Origin: JBCFBK01 sp038562555
Lineage (GTDB): Bacteria > Bacteroidota > Bacteroidia > Bacteroidales > Prolixibacteraceae
Assembly: GCA_038562555.1 (NCBI GenBank)
Contig: JBCFBK010000026.1
Location: 1-64,000, forward strand
DNA: 64,000 nucleotides
Direction: 5' to 3'
Of this stretch, positions 33,071-40,885 are shown in pieces; position 1 is the first letter of the stretch, and each line of letters starts with the position of its first letter. The notes beneath the pieces are model-generated. The model did not search any database and had not been told where the DNA came from. It was given only the letters and a program-made list of their open reading frames with translations. A program made the translations under genes and the position numbers.

Positions 33071-33391
33071 TTACTGTACGGTCTTCTCTACATATTCACT
33101 AATCATATGGGTTAATTCGGAGGTTTCGACCATGCCTTCCTTTACCCACTTCACACTTCCCGATTGGAACAGGATCAGCGTCGGCAGATTTTTCACATTG
33201 AATTGAGATGGAATCGATTGATTATGATCGACATTGACTCTTAAAATACGAATACTCTCTTTAAACGTATTTTTGACTGCTTTCAATACCGGTTCCAACT
33301 GACGGCACGGCTGACACCATTCCGCATAAAAGTCGACTAAAACCGGCCTGTGCGATTTGATGATCTGCTTAAAACGGTTATTTATACTCAT
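33071..33391 (-). CDS. Thioredoxin-family protein (WCQPC)
   Basis: 106 aa soluble thioredoxin fold without signal peptide, so cytoplasmic. The active site is FYAEWCQPCRQLEP (Cys26, Cys29), with Gln instead of the usual Gly after the first Cys. The cis-Pro region VKNLPTLILFQSG is normal. It should reduce disulfides; the Gln may shift redox potential or partner choice. ATG 33391 (MSINNRF) is chosen because AAGGAAA lies just upstream; 15 further codons are open. It is 120 nt downstream of the stable-RNA block terminator on the same strand. Confidence 0.9.
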   Translation of the reverse strand: MSINNRFKQIIKSHRPVLVDFYAEWCQPCRQLEPVLKAVKNTFKESIRILRVNVDHNQSIPSQFNVKNLPTLILFQSGSVKWVKEGMVETSELTHMISEYVEKTVQ

Positions 33392-33517
33392 TTTCCTTTT
33401 CTCCCCTGAACGCATCCTTACACACCGGATACCCACACTAAAACAGGTTGGGCGGAAAAATAGTTTGAAAAGCGAAATAGATAATAACGATAGATGATAG
33501 ATCGAATAGATGACCTG

Positions 33518-33549
33518 AAAAAAAAATCATCCGGCATAAATCCGGATGA
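33518..33549 (-). terminator. Terminator of the tRNA block
   Basis: The 8-bp stem TCATCCGG/CCGGATGA around a 7-nt loop is followed on the minus strand by a run of nine T, 8 nt after tRNA-Gly. Confidence 0.88.
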
Positions 33550-33556
33550 CTTTCTG

Positions 33557-33629
33557 AGCGGGAGACGGGATTCAAACCCGCGACCCTTAGCTTGGAAGGC
33601 TAATGCTCTATCGGCTGAGCTACTCCCGC
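33557..33629 (-). tRNA. tRNA-Gly (anticodon TCC)
   Basis: 73 nt. Acceptor stem GCGGGAG/CTCCCGC, D-arm AGCTCAGCCGATAGAGC, anticodon stem TTAGC/GCTAA around loop CTTCCAA (anticodon TCC), T-arm GCGGGTTTGAATCCCGT. No encoded CCA. Last tRNA of the minus-strand block. Confidence 0.95.
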
Positions 33630-33631
33630 AG

Positions 33632-33660
33632 TTAAAAGCTAATAGCTAAAGGCTAACAGC
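33632..33660. repeat. Heptamer tract C between tRNA-Gly and tRNA-Tyr
   Basis: One 8-mer then three in-register 7-mers (TAATAGC, TAAAGGC, TAACAGC). The unit family is the same as in tracts A, B and F. It would be removed as spacer when the tRNA precursor is processed. Confidence 0.75.
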
Positions 33661-33668
33661 GTTTAGAG

Positions 33669-33751
33669 TGGGGAGAGCAGGATTCGAACCTACGAAGGCA
33701 TGAGCCAGCAGATTTACAGTCTGCCCCAGTTGGCCGCTTTGGTATCTCCCC
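33669..33751 (-). tRNA. tRNA-Tyr (anticodon GTA)
   Basis: 83 nt with the long variable arm expected for class II tRNA-Tyr. Acceptor stem GGGGAGA/TCTCCCC, anticodon stem CAGA/TCTG around CTGTAAA (anticodon GTA), T-arm with GGTTCGAATCC. No encoded CCA. Confidence 0.95.
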
Positions 33752-33763
33752 GATAAAATCAGA

Positions 33764-33835
33764 TTTTCAGACTGTCAGATTACTAGATTTTCAGACTGTC
33801 TGGATATCTGAACATCTGAGTATCAATCTTCCAAT
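33764..33835. repeat. Octamer tract D between tRNA-Tyr and tRNA-Thr
   Basis: Nine consecutive 8-nt units in register, such as TTTTCAGA (twice), CTGTCAGA and ACATCTGA, ending in GTATCAAT-type units. Period 8 rather than 7. It lies inside the tRNA transcript. Confidence 0.75.
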
Positions 33836-33843
33836 TTCCGTTG

Positions 33844-33917
33844 AGCCGGATCTCAGATTCGAACTGAGGACCCCGAGATTACAAATCACGTGCTCTGGCC
33901 AACTGAGCTAATCCGGC
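33844..33917 (-). tRNA. tRNA-Thr (anticodon TGT)
   Basis: 74 nt. Acceptor stem GCCGGAT/ATCCGGC, D-arm AGCTCAGTTGGCCAGAGC, loop TTTGTAA with anticodon TGT, T-arm CTCAGTTCGAATCTGAG. The anticodon stem CGTGA/TCTCG has a U-U mismatch at its third pair, a small oddity. No encoded CCA. Confidence 0.93.
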
Positions 33918-33927
33918 AAGGCAAAAA

Positions 33928-34030
33928 AGTGGGTAAGCGATCTGTATCGCACCGCTACAACTGCCTACCCTTGCTGCCTTCCGACCCTGGGGGGATTCAG
34001 CAGGAGCTGATCGTACAGGACTTACCCGGC
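33928..34030 (-). ncRNA. ffs: Signal recognition particle RNA (4.5S-type)
   Basis: About 103 nt on the minus strand. The conserved apical hairpin for Ffh binding is recognisable: CAGGGTCGGAAGGCAGCAAG. The ends pair (GGGTAAG at the 5' side with CTTACCC at the 3' side), giving the long SRP rod. The 3' end runs into a T-run before tRNA-Thr. The RNA guides ribosomes with inner-membrane proteins to FtsY. Its promoter is a perfect Bacteroidota match. Ends are estimated to within a few nt. Confidence 0.88.
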
Positions 34031-34032
34031 GA

Positions 34033-34063
34033 CAAAAGTAGAAAAATTTGCTATCCTGACAAA
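34033..34063 (-). promoter_or_regulatory. Strong Bacteroidota promoter of SRP RNA
   Basis: Minus strand TTTG (34,063-34,060), a 19-nt spacer and TACTTTTG (34,040-34,033) match the -33/-7 consensus exactly. It places the RNA start near 34,028. Confidence 0.85.
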
Positions 34064-34195
34064 CAAAAGAGGGTCATTCCACCCATTTTTCCGTTCATTA
34101 CGGGGTTAACAAGTTAATGATCAGCGAAATATTTTTTGATTTTTTTCTGCAGCAGGGGCATGCTTTTCATTCCTGGTTCATTAAAGGCTCGTCGG

Positions 34196-34228
34196 TTGCT
34201 TCCGGCAGATATAAAATCCATATCTTTG
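34196..34228 (+). promoter_or_regulatory. Probable promoter of DUF4199 gene
   Basis: TATCTTTG at 34,221-34,228 matches the -7 consensus. TTG at 34,196-34,198 is spaced 22 nt, slightly long. It is 24 nt upstream of the ATG. Confidence 0.5.
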
Positions 34229-34252
34229 CAAAAATCTGCAATCAACACTATT

Positions 34253-34810
34253 ATGGAAGAAAAATCGACATTCTGGCCAGGTGCCATGACTTATGGACTG
34301 TACGTAGGTATCGCCATCGTGCTTTACAGTGTTATCCTTTATGTGCTCGGACAGACCCTGAATCCGACTCTCGGGTTTATCTCCTATCTGATTATTGCAG
34401 CCGGGATCCTGCTGTCTCAGCTACATTACCGCAACAATCAGCTCAATGGATACATCAAATACAGTACCGCCCTGGGCTTTGGGGTAGCTATCATGCTTTT
34501 TGCCGGTATTCTGCAATCTTTGTACACGGTTATTCTTTTCAAATTCGTTGATCCTTCGCTTATTGACCAAATGCGATTGTTACAGGAAGAGGCTATGCTG
34601 AAGCAAGGCCTGAACGAAGAGAGTATCGAAGCAGCCTCTGAGATGATGGGTAAGTTTCAAAGTCCGGTTATCATGGCAGTCGCGGGATTATTTTCATCGG
34701 CATTAGTTGGATTTATTATATCTTTGGTAACCTCTATTTTTGTTAAAAAAGCCGATGATGAGAATGCTTTTGAACAAGCCATGGAAGAAGTGAAAAAGGA
34801 AGAAGAATAA
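34253..34810 (+). CDS. DUF4199 membrane protein
   Basis: 185 aa inner-membrane protein with four hydrophobic segments (about 10-30, 38-55, 72-95 and 140-165). It has the DUF4199 pattern: YGLYVGIAIVLYSVILYVLG at the start and a central stretch of charged residues before the last TM helix. The C-terminal tail is acidic and Lys-rich. Function is unknown; the family is nearly confined to Bacteroidota. ATG 34253 follows a good -7 element; the frame is open upstream but would begin before the promoter. It is followed after 42 nt by a GT2 gene, a recurrent pairing. Confidence 0.87.
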   Translation: MEEKSTFWPGAMTYGLYVGIAIVLYSVILYVLGQTLNPTLGFISYLIIAAGILLSQLHYRNNQLNGYIKYSTALGFGVAIMLFAGILQSLYTVILFKFVDPSLIDQMRLLQEEAMLKQGLNEESIEAASEMMGKFQSPVIMAVAGLFSSALVGFIISLVTSIFVKKADDENAFEQAMEEVKKEEE

Positions 34811-34852
34811 CCAGGCCCGGATAAGCTGAAACACCGGAGTAAAATTTTAAGA

Positions 34853-35806
34853 ATGAACATTTCCATAGTTATTCCTTTATTGAATGAAGAAGAGTCGCTT
34901 GCTGAACTGGCAGGCTGGATTAAGGAAGTAATGGACAAGAATGGCTTTTCGTACGAGATTATTTTCATTGATGACGGAAGCAGTGATCATTCGTGGCAAA
35001 TCATCGAACGCATTCACCAGGAAAATCCGGCGGTTAAAGGTGTCAAATTCAGAAGAAATTACGGAAAATCAGCGGCCTTACAGGTTGGATTCGCTCAGGC
35101 TCAGGGGGATGTGGTGATCACCATGGACGCCGACCTGCAGGATAACCCGGAGGAGATCCCCGATCTCTGCCGAATGATCACGGACGAACAGTATGATCTG
35201 GTCTCCGGCTGGAAGAAGAAAAGACATGATCCGGTAATTTCAAAAAATATCCCCAGTAAATTTTATAACTGGATTGCCCGCCGGAGTTCCGGCATCAGGA
35301 TCCATGACTTTAACTGCGGCCTGAAAGCCTACAAGCTCCGCGTTGTTAAAAGCATTGAAGTTTATGGTGAAATGCACCGGTATATCCCCATTATCGCCAA
35401 ATGGGCCGGGTTTACCCGGATCGGTGAAAAAGTAGTTCGCCATCAGGAACGCAGGTATGGCCAGACCAAATTTGGCTTTGAACGTTTCGTGAGAGGCCCG
35501 CTTGATCTGCTGTCGGTCATTTTTATCGCCAAGTTCGGTAAACGACCGATGCACCTTTTTGGGGTCATAGGAACTCTGGTTTTCCTGGCCGGTTTTTTTG
35601 CAGCGCTTTGGGTCGGGTTGAGCAAACTCATTGCAATCGCCCATAGCCTTTCTGCGCCAAAAGTAACCGATAGTCCGTATTTTTACCTTGCCCTCACCGC
35701 AATGATCATCGGAACACAGCTTTTTTTGGCCGGATTTATTAGTGAACTGGTATCAAGGAATGCTTCAGAACGGAATAAATATCTGATCGACGAAACCATC
35801 GTTTAA
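34853..35806 (+). CDS. GT2 polyprenyl-phosphate glycosyltransferase (DPM1/ArnC-like)
   Basis: 317 aa. An N-terminal GT-A domain (about 1-225) with SIVIPLLNEEESL, FIDDGSSDHSW and the metal-binding TMDADLQDNPEEIP is followed by two C-terminal TM helices (about 232-260 and 275-300). It most likely adds a sugar from a nucleotide donor to undecaprenyl phosphate on the cytoplasmic face. A paralogue is at 59,799-60,779. Likely in one unit with DUF4199. Confidence 0.9.
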   Translation: MNISIVIPLLNEEESLAELAGWIKEVMDKNGFSYEIIFIDDGSSDHSWQIIERIHQENPAVKGVKFRRNYGKSAALQVGFAQAQGDVVITMDADLQDNPEEIPDLCRMITDEQYDLVSGWKKKRHDPVISKNIPSKFYNWIARRSSGIRIHDFNCGLKAYKLRVVKSIEVYGEMHRYIPIIAKWAGFTRIGEKVVRHQERRYGQTKFGFERFVRGPLDLLSVIFIAKFGKRPMHLFGVIGTLVFLAGFFAALWVGLSKLIAIAHSLSAPKVTDSPYFYLALTAMIIGTQLFLAGFISELVSRNASERNKYLIDETIV

Positions 35807-35817
35807 TAAAACTCCGG

Positions 35818-36537
35818 TCAAAAATAGGGCACTTTCTTCGGATCTTCAGGAATATTCTTGCATTCAAAGGCATGGAGGATAATGCTGACAACCTTCTCCT
35901 GAGTAAATCCGGAAACATCAATAATCAGGTCGTAATTGGCCTCGCTTTCTTTTTCCTTTAAAAAGTACCTGTGAAGATTTTCCCTTTCCTGATCCGTCTC
36001 CCGAATATACTGGAGCGCATCGGCCTGAGAAAAGCCTTTCCTGACAGCAAGACGGCTCACGCGCCAGTCAATCGGCGCGACCAGCCTGATATGCAGGGAA
36101 TTCTTAATATCACCCGCGATAATGTGCCCGGCACGTCCCAAAATGATGCAGCAACCGTCAACAGCAAAATTGCGGATTACCTCCCGGACTGTTTTCATGA
36201 TCACCCGGTTACTCTTATAATATTTGTCGGTAAAGGCTGATAAAATCTCATCGAATGCAAAATGCTGGTTTAATTTAAGCAGCCGTTCCACTTTCTCCGG
36301 GGCAACCTTCAGTTCATGGGCACTTTCGCTCAATACTTCCTTGCTGATCACCTGCCACTTTTTGCAATAAACACTTTTATTCAACTCAGCTTCCAGTTGA
36401 TGACAGAGCTGAAGGCCACCGCAGCCGACTTCCCTGGAGATCGTAATGACGGGGCCCGCCTGCTTGGTGAACGGAACTTTCTCTTTCTGTTCCTCCACCA
36501 TGCGTTTGTTTAAGTAGCTCAACAAATAATTCTTCAT
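35818..36537 (-). CDS. Cytidylate-kinase-like family protein
   Basis: 239 aa cytoplasmic P-loop protein of the cytidylate-kinase-like family (PF13189 type). The nucleotide-binding region is ITISREVGCGGLQLCHQLEAE at about 30-50, followed by VDGCCIILGRAGHIIAGD and RLVAPIDWRVSRL. The late region NYDLIIDVSGFTQEKVV matches the end of the fold. The true substrate is not established for the family. It converges on the GT2 gene (12 nt between stops). The frame-shifted reading further upstream is discussed under rejected items. Confidence 0.85.
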   Translation of the reverse strand: MKNYLLSYLNKRMVEEQKEKVPFTKQAGPVITISREVGCGGLQLCHQLEAELNKSVYCKKWQVISKEVLSESAHELKVAPEKVERLLKLNQHFAFDEILSAFTDKYYKSNRVIMKTVREVIRNFAVDGCCIILGRAGHIIAGDIKNSLHIRLVAPIDWRVSRLAVRKGFSQADALQYIRETDQERENLHRYFLKEKESEANYDLIIDVSGFTQEKVVSIILHAFECKNIPEDPKKVPYF

Positions 36538-36742
36538 GATTATTTGGTTTTTGTTTGGTGTATACGCGTTCGCTGAATTTTCGTTCTAACAGTCGCTTAA
36601 CGGCCAAATAGGCGGAGTCCTCCTCTTTCACCAGGCAGGTAAATCCAAATCATCATACTTTTCCACCTGATATTTTCTTATCTTTCCTACCCGGATTCAC
36701 CGGTGGTTTTTGACAAATAGAAATTTACAAAAATTAACGCGC

Positions 36743-38143
36743 ATGAATACACTGTTTGATAAAGAAATATACGCCGAACGGCGAAAAAAAATAGTCAGAC
36801 AACTTCAGCATGGAATGATCCTGCTTCCCGGGAATACAGATTCCCCCATGAATTACCGGGATAATCCTTTCCGTTTCAGACAGGACAGTACTTTCTTATA
36901 CTTTTTTGGTCTTGATTTCCAGGGGATTGCAGGCATACTGGATGCAGACAGCGGCGAAGAAATGATTTTTGGTGACGACCCTGATCTGGATGATATTATC
37001 TGGATGGGCCCCCAGATCTCCATGCAGGAAAAGGCCGCCCGGGTTGGCGTCAGTAAATCATTCCCATTCCGGCAACTTGCCGCAGTGCTTGCCGAAGCCA
37101 TTAAGCAGGGAAGGAAAATTCATTTTCTACCGCCGTACCGTGCGGAAAATAAACTGTTGTTAAGTGAACTTCTGGGGATCGGCCCCGAAAGGCTTTCTTT
37201 ATATGCATCGACGGACCTGATAAAAGCGGTTGTTACGCTACGCTCTGTTAAGGAGCCCTGCGAAATCGGGGAAATGCGAAAATCCTGGGAAGTTGGTGCA
37301 CGCATGCATCTTACCGCCATGAAAATGGCGCAACCAGGCGTTTGGGAACAAGCCATAGCCGGGACCATCGACGCTATCCCGCTATCGATGGGTGGCATGA
37401 CTGCCTACCCTACCATTCTTTCCCAAAACGGGGAGATCCTGCATAATCACAGTCACCTCAATCATCTAAAAGAAGGGAAGTTGTTGCTGGTTGATGCCGG
37501 TGCCGAAAACATAATGCATTACGCGTCCGATTTTACCAGGACATTCCCCGTTAACGGAAAGTTTTCTCAGCAACAGCGTGAAATTTATGAAATTGTCCTT
37601 GCTGCTAATAACACAGCGATACACCTGACCAAAGCAGGTGTATCGTATCTTTCCGTGCATCTGGCTGTCGCCGAACTGATTGCTTCGGGATTAAAAGCGC
37701 TTGGCTTAATGAAGGGAGATGTTGCAGAAGCTGTAAGTAAAGGTGCTCATGCGCTTTTTATGCCTCATGGGTTGGGGCATATGATTGGCCTGGATGTTCA
37801 CGACATGGAAGATCTTGGCCAGATTTATGTCGGTTATGACGATGAAACACGCCCCGTCAGCCAGTTCGGAACGGCTTCACTCCGGATGGGAAGGAAACTT
37901 CAGGCAGGATTCACCCTCACCAACGAACCCGGCATTTACTTTATCCCCCCGTTGATAGATAAGTGGAAACAGGAAAAGACCAACACAACTTTTATCAATT
38001 TCGAAAAACTGGAAAATTACCGCGATTTTGGCGGAATTCGCCTGGAGGACAACCTACTCGTGACGCTGACCGGCTGCGAACTCCTGGGTGACCGGATTCC
38101 GATCACACCAGAAGAAGTGGAGAAAGCCATGAATCACCAGTAA
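36743..38143 (+). CDS. pepP: Xaa-Pro aminopeptidase (M24B, aminopeptidase P)
   Basis: 466 aa cytoplasmic metallopeptidase that removes N-terminal residues before proline. The N-terminal creatinase-like domain (about 5-145) has RRKKIVRQLQHGMILLPGN. The catalytic pita-bread domain shows the five metal ligands: LVDAGAENIMHYASDFTRTF (two Asp), HGLGHMIGLDVHD (His), LTNEPGIYF (Glu) and GGIRLEDNLLVT (Glu). ATG 36743 (MNTLFDKEIYAERR) is preferred; the frame is open to a TTG at 36,710. It converges on the NADH dehydrogenase gene. Confidence 0.94.
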   Translation: MNTLFDKEIYAERRKKIVRQLQHGMILLPGNTDSPMNYRDNPFRFRQDSTFLYFFGLDFQGIAGILDADSGEEMIFGDDPDLDDIIWMGPQISMQEKAARVGVSKSFPFRQLAAVLAEAIKQGRKIHFLPPYRAENKLLLSELLGIGPERLSLYASTDLIKAVVTLRSVKEPCEIGEMRKSWEVGARMHLTAMKMAQPGVWEQAIAGTIDAIPLSMGGMTAYPTILSQNGEILHNHSHLNHLKEGKLLLVDAGAENIMHYASDFTRTFPVNGKFSQQQREIYEIVLAANNTAIHLTKAGVSYLSVHLAVAELIASGLKALGLMKGDVAEAVSKGAHALFMPHGLGHMIGLDVHDMEDLGQIYVGYDDETRPVSQFGTASLRMGRKLQAGFTLTNEPGIYFIPPLIDKWKQEKTNTTFINFEKLENYRDFGGIRLEDNLLVTLTGCELLGDRIPITPEEVEKAMNHQ

Positions 38144-38155
38144 AGTTCAAAAATC

Positions 38156-38206
38156 GCAGTCACGGTGTTCAGTAAGAACAGCGAGTTGACTGAACACGGA
38201 GACTGC
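38156..38206. terminator. Large stem-loop between convergent pepP and ndh
   Basis: Two stacked arms, GCAGTC and GTGTTCAGT, pair with ACTGAACAC and GACTGC across a 3-nt internal mismatch, around a 15-nt loop. There is no T-run on either side, so it is a structural or weak bidirectional terminator. The ndh stop codon begins in its last base. Confidence 0.6.
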
Positions 38207-39510
38207 TAAACTTCTCCTGAGAGCATCCGTTCCTTCGCCTTCTGAGACGGACGAAGAATAATCCGGAGCGACTGGTCAAACGTAAAATACTTCCAAAGCC
38301 AGTTAATAAAAATAAGCAGGCGGTTCTTCACCCCCACGATCGACATCAGGTGGACGAACATCCAGACCAGCCAGGCGACGGTGCCGGAGAAATGAATAAA
38401 GGGCAGATCAACAACTGCCTTGTTCCTGCCAATCGTAGCCATGGACCCTTTATCCCGGTATTCGAAAGGCCGGAGCTCTTTCTGTTGCTGTAAGCCGGCC
38501 AGGTTATGCGCCAGGTTATCGGCCTGCTGCAAAGCGACCTGAGCTACCTGCGGATGACCGTTCGGATATTTCTCCGTGGTCATGAGCGAAATATCACCGA
38601 TTGCAAAGATATCACGGTATCCCTCCACCTCGTGAAAACGATTAACAACAAGCCGGTTGCCCCGGCCGATCGCATGTTCGCTTATCCCCCCCGGATGTTG
38701 TCCCAGCACGCCTGCCGCCCAAATCAGGGTTTCACTTTGAATAACATCACCATTATTCAGAATAACCTCTTTTCCGTCGTAACCTGTTACGGTACAGCCG
38801 GACATCACCCGGATACCCATTTCCCCGAGATACGCTTTGGCCCTGTCGCCTGATTCCCTGCGCATACCATTGAGCAGTTGTGTATTTGCCTCAATCAGCG
38901 TAATCTGCATCAGGTTGAAATCAAGGTCCGGATAATCCTTGGGAAGGATGAATTTCCGCATTTCCGCGAGGGCACCGCAAACCTCAACGCCTGTCGGTCC
39001 ACCTCCCACAACAACCACATGCATCATACGCTTTAACTGATCCGGATCGCGAATAGTCACCGCTTTCTCAAAATTCAGCAAAAGTGTATTCCTGAGATAA
39101 ACAGATTCGGAGACAGCCTTCATCGGAATACCGTATTTTTTAAAATTTTCGACTCCGAAAAAATTCGTCGTTGCCCCGGTAGCTATTACCAGATAATCGT
39201 ACCATACCTTCCCAAACCTGGTTTCGACCATCTTTTCTTCAGGAAAGATCCGGTCAACGTTAGATACGCGGATAAAAACATTTCTTTCTTTCTGAAAAAC
39301 CTTCCTCAGCGGAAAGGAGATGGCACTTGGCTCCAGTCCGGATGTAGCCACCTGATAAAAAAGCGGTTGAAACTGATGATAGTTATTCTTGTCGAGCAGC
39401 ACCAGTTGAAATCCCTTGTGCTTAAGCTTCCTGGCCAGTTTCAATCCGGCAAAACCTGCACCGACGATAACAACACGCGAAGCTCCCGTTTCGGGTATAT
39501 TAACAGGCAT
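38206..39510 (-). CDS. ndh: Type II NADH:quinone dehydrogenase
   Basis: 434 aa, FAD-dependent, peripheral inner-membrane oxidoreductase that moves electrons from NADH to quinone without pumping protons. First Rossmann motif RVVIVGAGFAGLKLARKL at about 12-29 (FAD), then NNYHQFQPLFYQVATSGLEP, typical for NDH-2. The second nucleotide motif HVVVVGGGPTGVEVCGALAE (about 165-185) binds NADH, and FAIGDISLM contacts FAD. The C-terminal amphipathic/hydrophobic end (HFSGTVAWLVWMFVHLM) anchors it to the membrane. ATG 39510 (MPVNIPETG) is preferred over the upstream open frame. Confidence 0.92.
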   Translation of the reverse strand: MPVNIPETGASRVVIVGAGFAGLKLARKLKHKGFQLVLLDKNNYHQFQPLFYQVATSGLEPSAISFPLRKVFQKERNVFIRVSNVDRIFPEEKMVETRFGKVWYDYLVIATGATTNFFGVENFKKYGIPMKAVSESVYLRNTLLLNFEKAVTIRDPDQLKRMMHVVVVGGGPTGVEVCGALAEMRKFILPKDYPDLDFNLMQITLIEANTQLLNGMRRESGDRAKAYLGEMGIRVMSGCTVTGYDGKEVILNNGDVIQSETLIWAAGVLGQHPGGISEHAIGRGNRLVVNRFHEVEGYRDIFAIGDISLMTTEKYPNGHPQVAQVALQQADNLAHNLAGLQQQKELRPFEYRDKGSMATIGRNKAVVDLPFIHFSGTVAWLVWMFVHLMSIVGVKNRLLIFINWLWKYFTFDQSLRIILRPSQKAKERMLSGEV

Positions 39511-39671
39511 ATTCTTTTTTTCTCTGAAACAATCAGCATACGCGAATGTTGCAGGAAGACCGGTCAAAAAGTTCCTGTCGTACCGGTGTTAATCTTTTTA
39601 AGAGATACCGTATGGTGTTTTATTAATTTATTCGCTAATTTGTATATTAATTCATTTTTAGAGGGCAGGCA

Positions 39672-40685
39672 ATGACCGACTTTTCAAAAATTGACGCTGA
39701 CTCCGGAGTGCCCAAGTACAGGCAGGTTGAAGATCTGATCATTTCCGACATTGAGTCAGGAATCTTCAGGAAGGGACAGCGTATCCCCTCGATTAACGAA
39801 ACCAGTGAGGAACTGTTGCTTTCGCGCGATACCGTTGAAAAAGCCTATGTTCAGCTCAAAAAAAAAGGAATACTGGCATCTGTGAGGGGAAAAGGCTACT
39901 ACGTTAACCAGGGCAGTATAGGGAAAAAATTAAGAATTTGCCTTATTTTTAATAAACTTAGCAATTACAAGCGAAGCCTTTATAATTCATTTGTTCAGAC
40001 TTTGGGAAAAAAGGCAAGCGTGGATGTTTTCATTTATAACTATGATATTTCGGAGTTTGAAAATATCATTGATCATAACCTCGCCGGCTATGACTATTTT
40101 GTCATCCTCCCTCATTTCAAAAATGAAAATGCCGATGTGGGAAAAGTTATTAAAAAGATCCCGAAGGAGAAGGTATTGATTGTTGACCGCAACCTGAACG
40201 AATTAAAGGACTACCCTGTAGTTTATCAGGAATACGACCGCGATATCCGCGATGCACTTTCCCAGGCTCTGGATTTGCTGAAGAAATACAACCGGTTAAA
40301 CCTGATCTTTCCGAAGACCGAATACTACTCATCATACATACGGAGGGGATTTATGGTCTTTTGTCAGATCAATCAGTTCGAATGCCGGGTACTTGATCTC
40401 ACGGAAGAAGCCGATATAAAAAGACAGGAAGTTTATATCGCAATCTCAGACAACGATTTGTACAATATCATTAAGATCATCAAAAAACATGGATGGACTC
40501 CCGGAAAAGATATCGGCATCATATCGTATAACGAGAATCCGGTGAAAGAAATACTCTGCGAAGGTATCTCCACAATTTCTACGAATCATGATGAGATTGG
40601 TAAAATCGCAGCAGAAATGATCCTGAAAAAGGACTTCAGGCGAATAAAATGTCCGTTTGAGTTCATCCGGAGAAATTCTCTCTGA
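39672..40685 (+). CDS. GntR-family regulator with periplasmic-binding-protein-like sensor
   Basis: 337 aa. N-terminal winged helix (about 12-80): YRQVEDLIISDIESGIFRKG, RIPSINETSEELLLSRDTVE and VRGKGYYVNQG, all typical GntR. The remainder (about 88-335) resembles the LacI/RbsB sugar-binding fold (RICLIFNKLSNYKRSLYNSF and ending DIGIISYNENPVKEIL, GISTISTN, IAAEMIL). This GntR-LacI architecture in Bacteroidota usually controls carbohydrate use. Its regulon cannot be seen here because no sugar genes adjoin it. Confidence 0.88.
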   Translation: MTDFSKIDADSGVPKYRQVEDLIISDIESGIFRKGQRIPSINETSEELLLSRDTVEKAYVQLKKKGILASVRGKGYYVNQGSIGKKLRICLIFNKLSNYKRSLYNSFVQTLGKKASVDVFIYNYDISEFENIIDHNLAGYDYFVILPHFKNENADVGKVIKKIPKEKVLIVDRNLNELKDYPVVYQEYDRDIRDALSQALDLLKKYNRLNLIFPKTEYYSSYIRRGFMVFCQINQFECRVLDLTEEADIKRQEVYIAISDNDLYNIIKIIKKHGWTPGKDIGIISYNENPVKEILCEGISTISTNHDEIGKIAAEMILKKDFRRIKCPFEFIRRNSL

Positions 40686-40885
40686 TGAGTTCTCATTTTA
40701 GCTCCATACGCTCAGCATTCCGGAGTGACGCTGAAATCATTTTGCAGAAAAGACGGAATTAACTGTTAAGAGTAGCTGTCGTTTAGGTCCGGGTACAACT
40801 TTTTCGCCGAAAAAACGTTTTTCTCCCGGGCAGCAATTATTTCTTTCGTTACAATTATTTTAAAAAATTTTAAACAGACTAATGT

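Noticed and set aside
33473..33514. Possible additional periodic tract with GATAGAT units after the tRNA terminator
   Set aside because: Spacing of the units is irregular and only one exact tandem pair exists, so it is too weak to list as a repeat.
36540..36631. Minus-strand frame starting at 36,631 (MKEEDSAYLAVKRLL) that runs into the cytidylate-kinase-like gene in another frame
   Set aside because: The short peptide looks somewhat protein-like, but it continues out of frame as nonsense inside the real gene. The kinase-like gene already has a complete N-terminus, so a frameshift is not needed.
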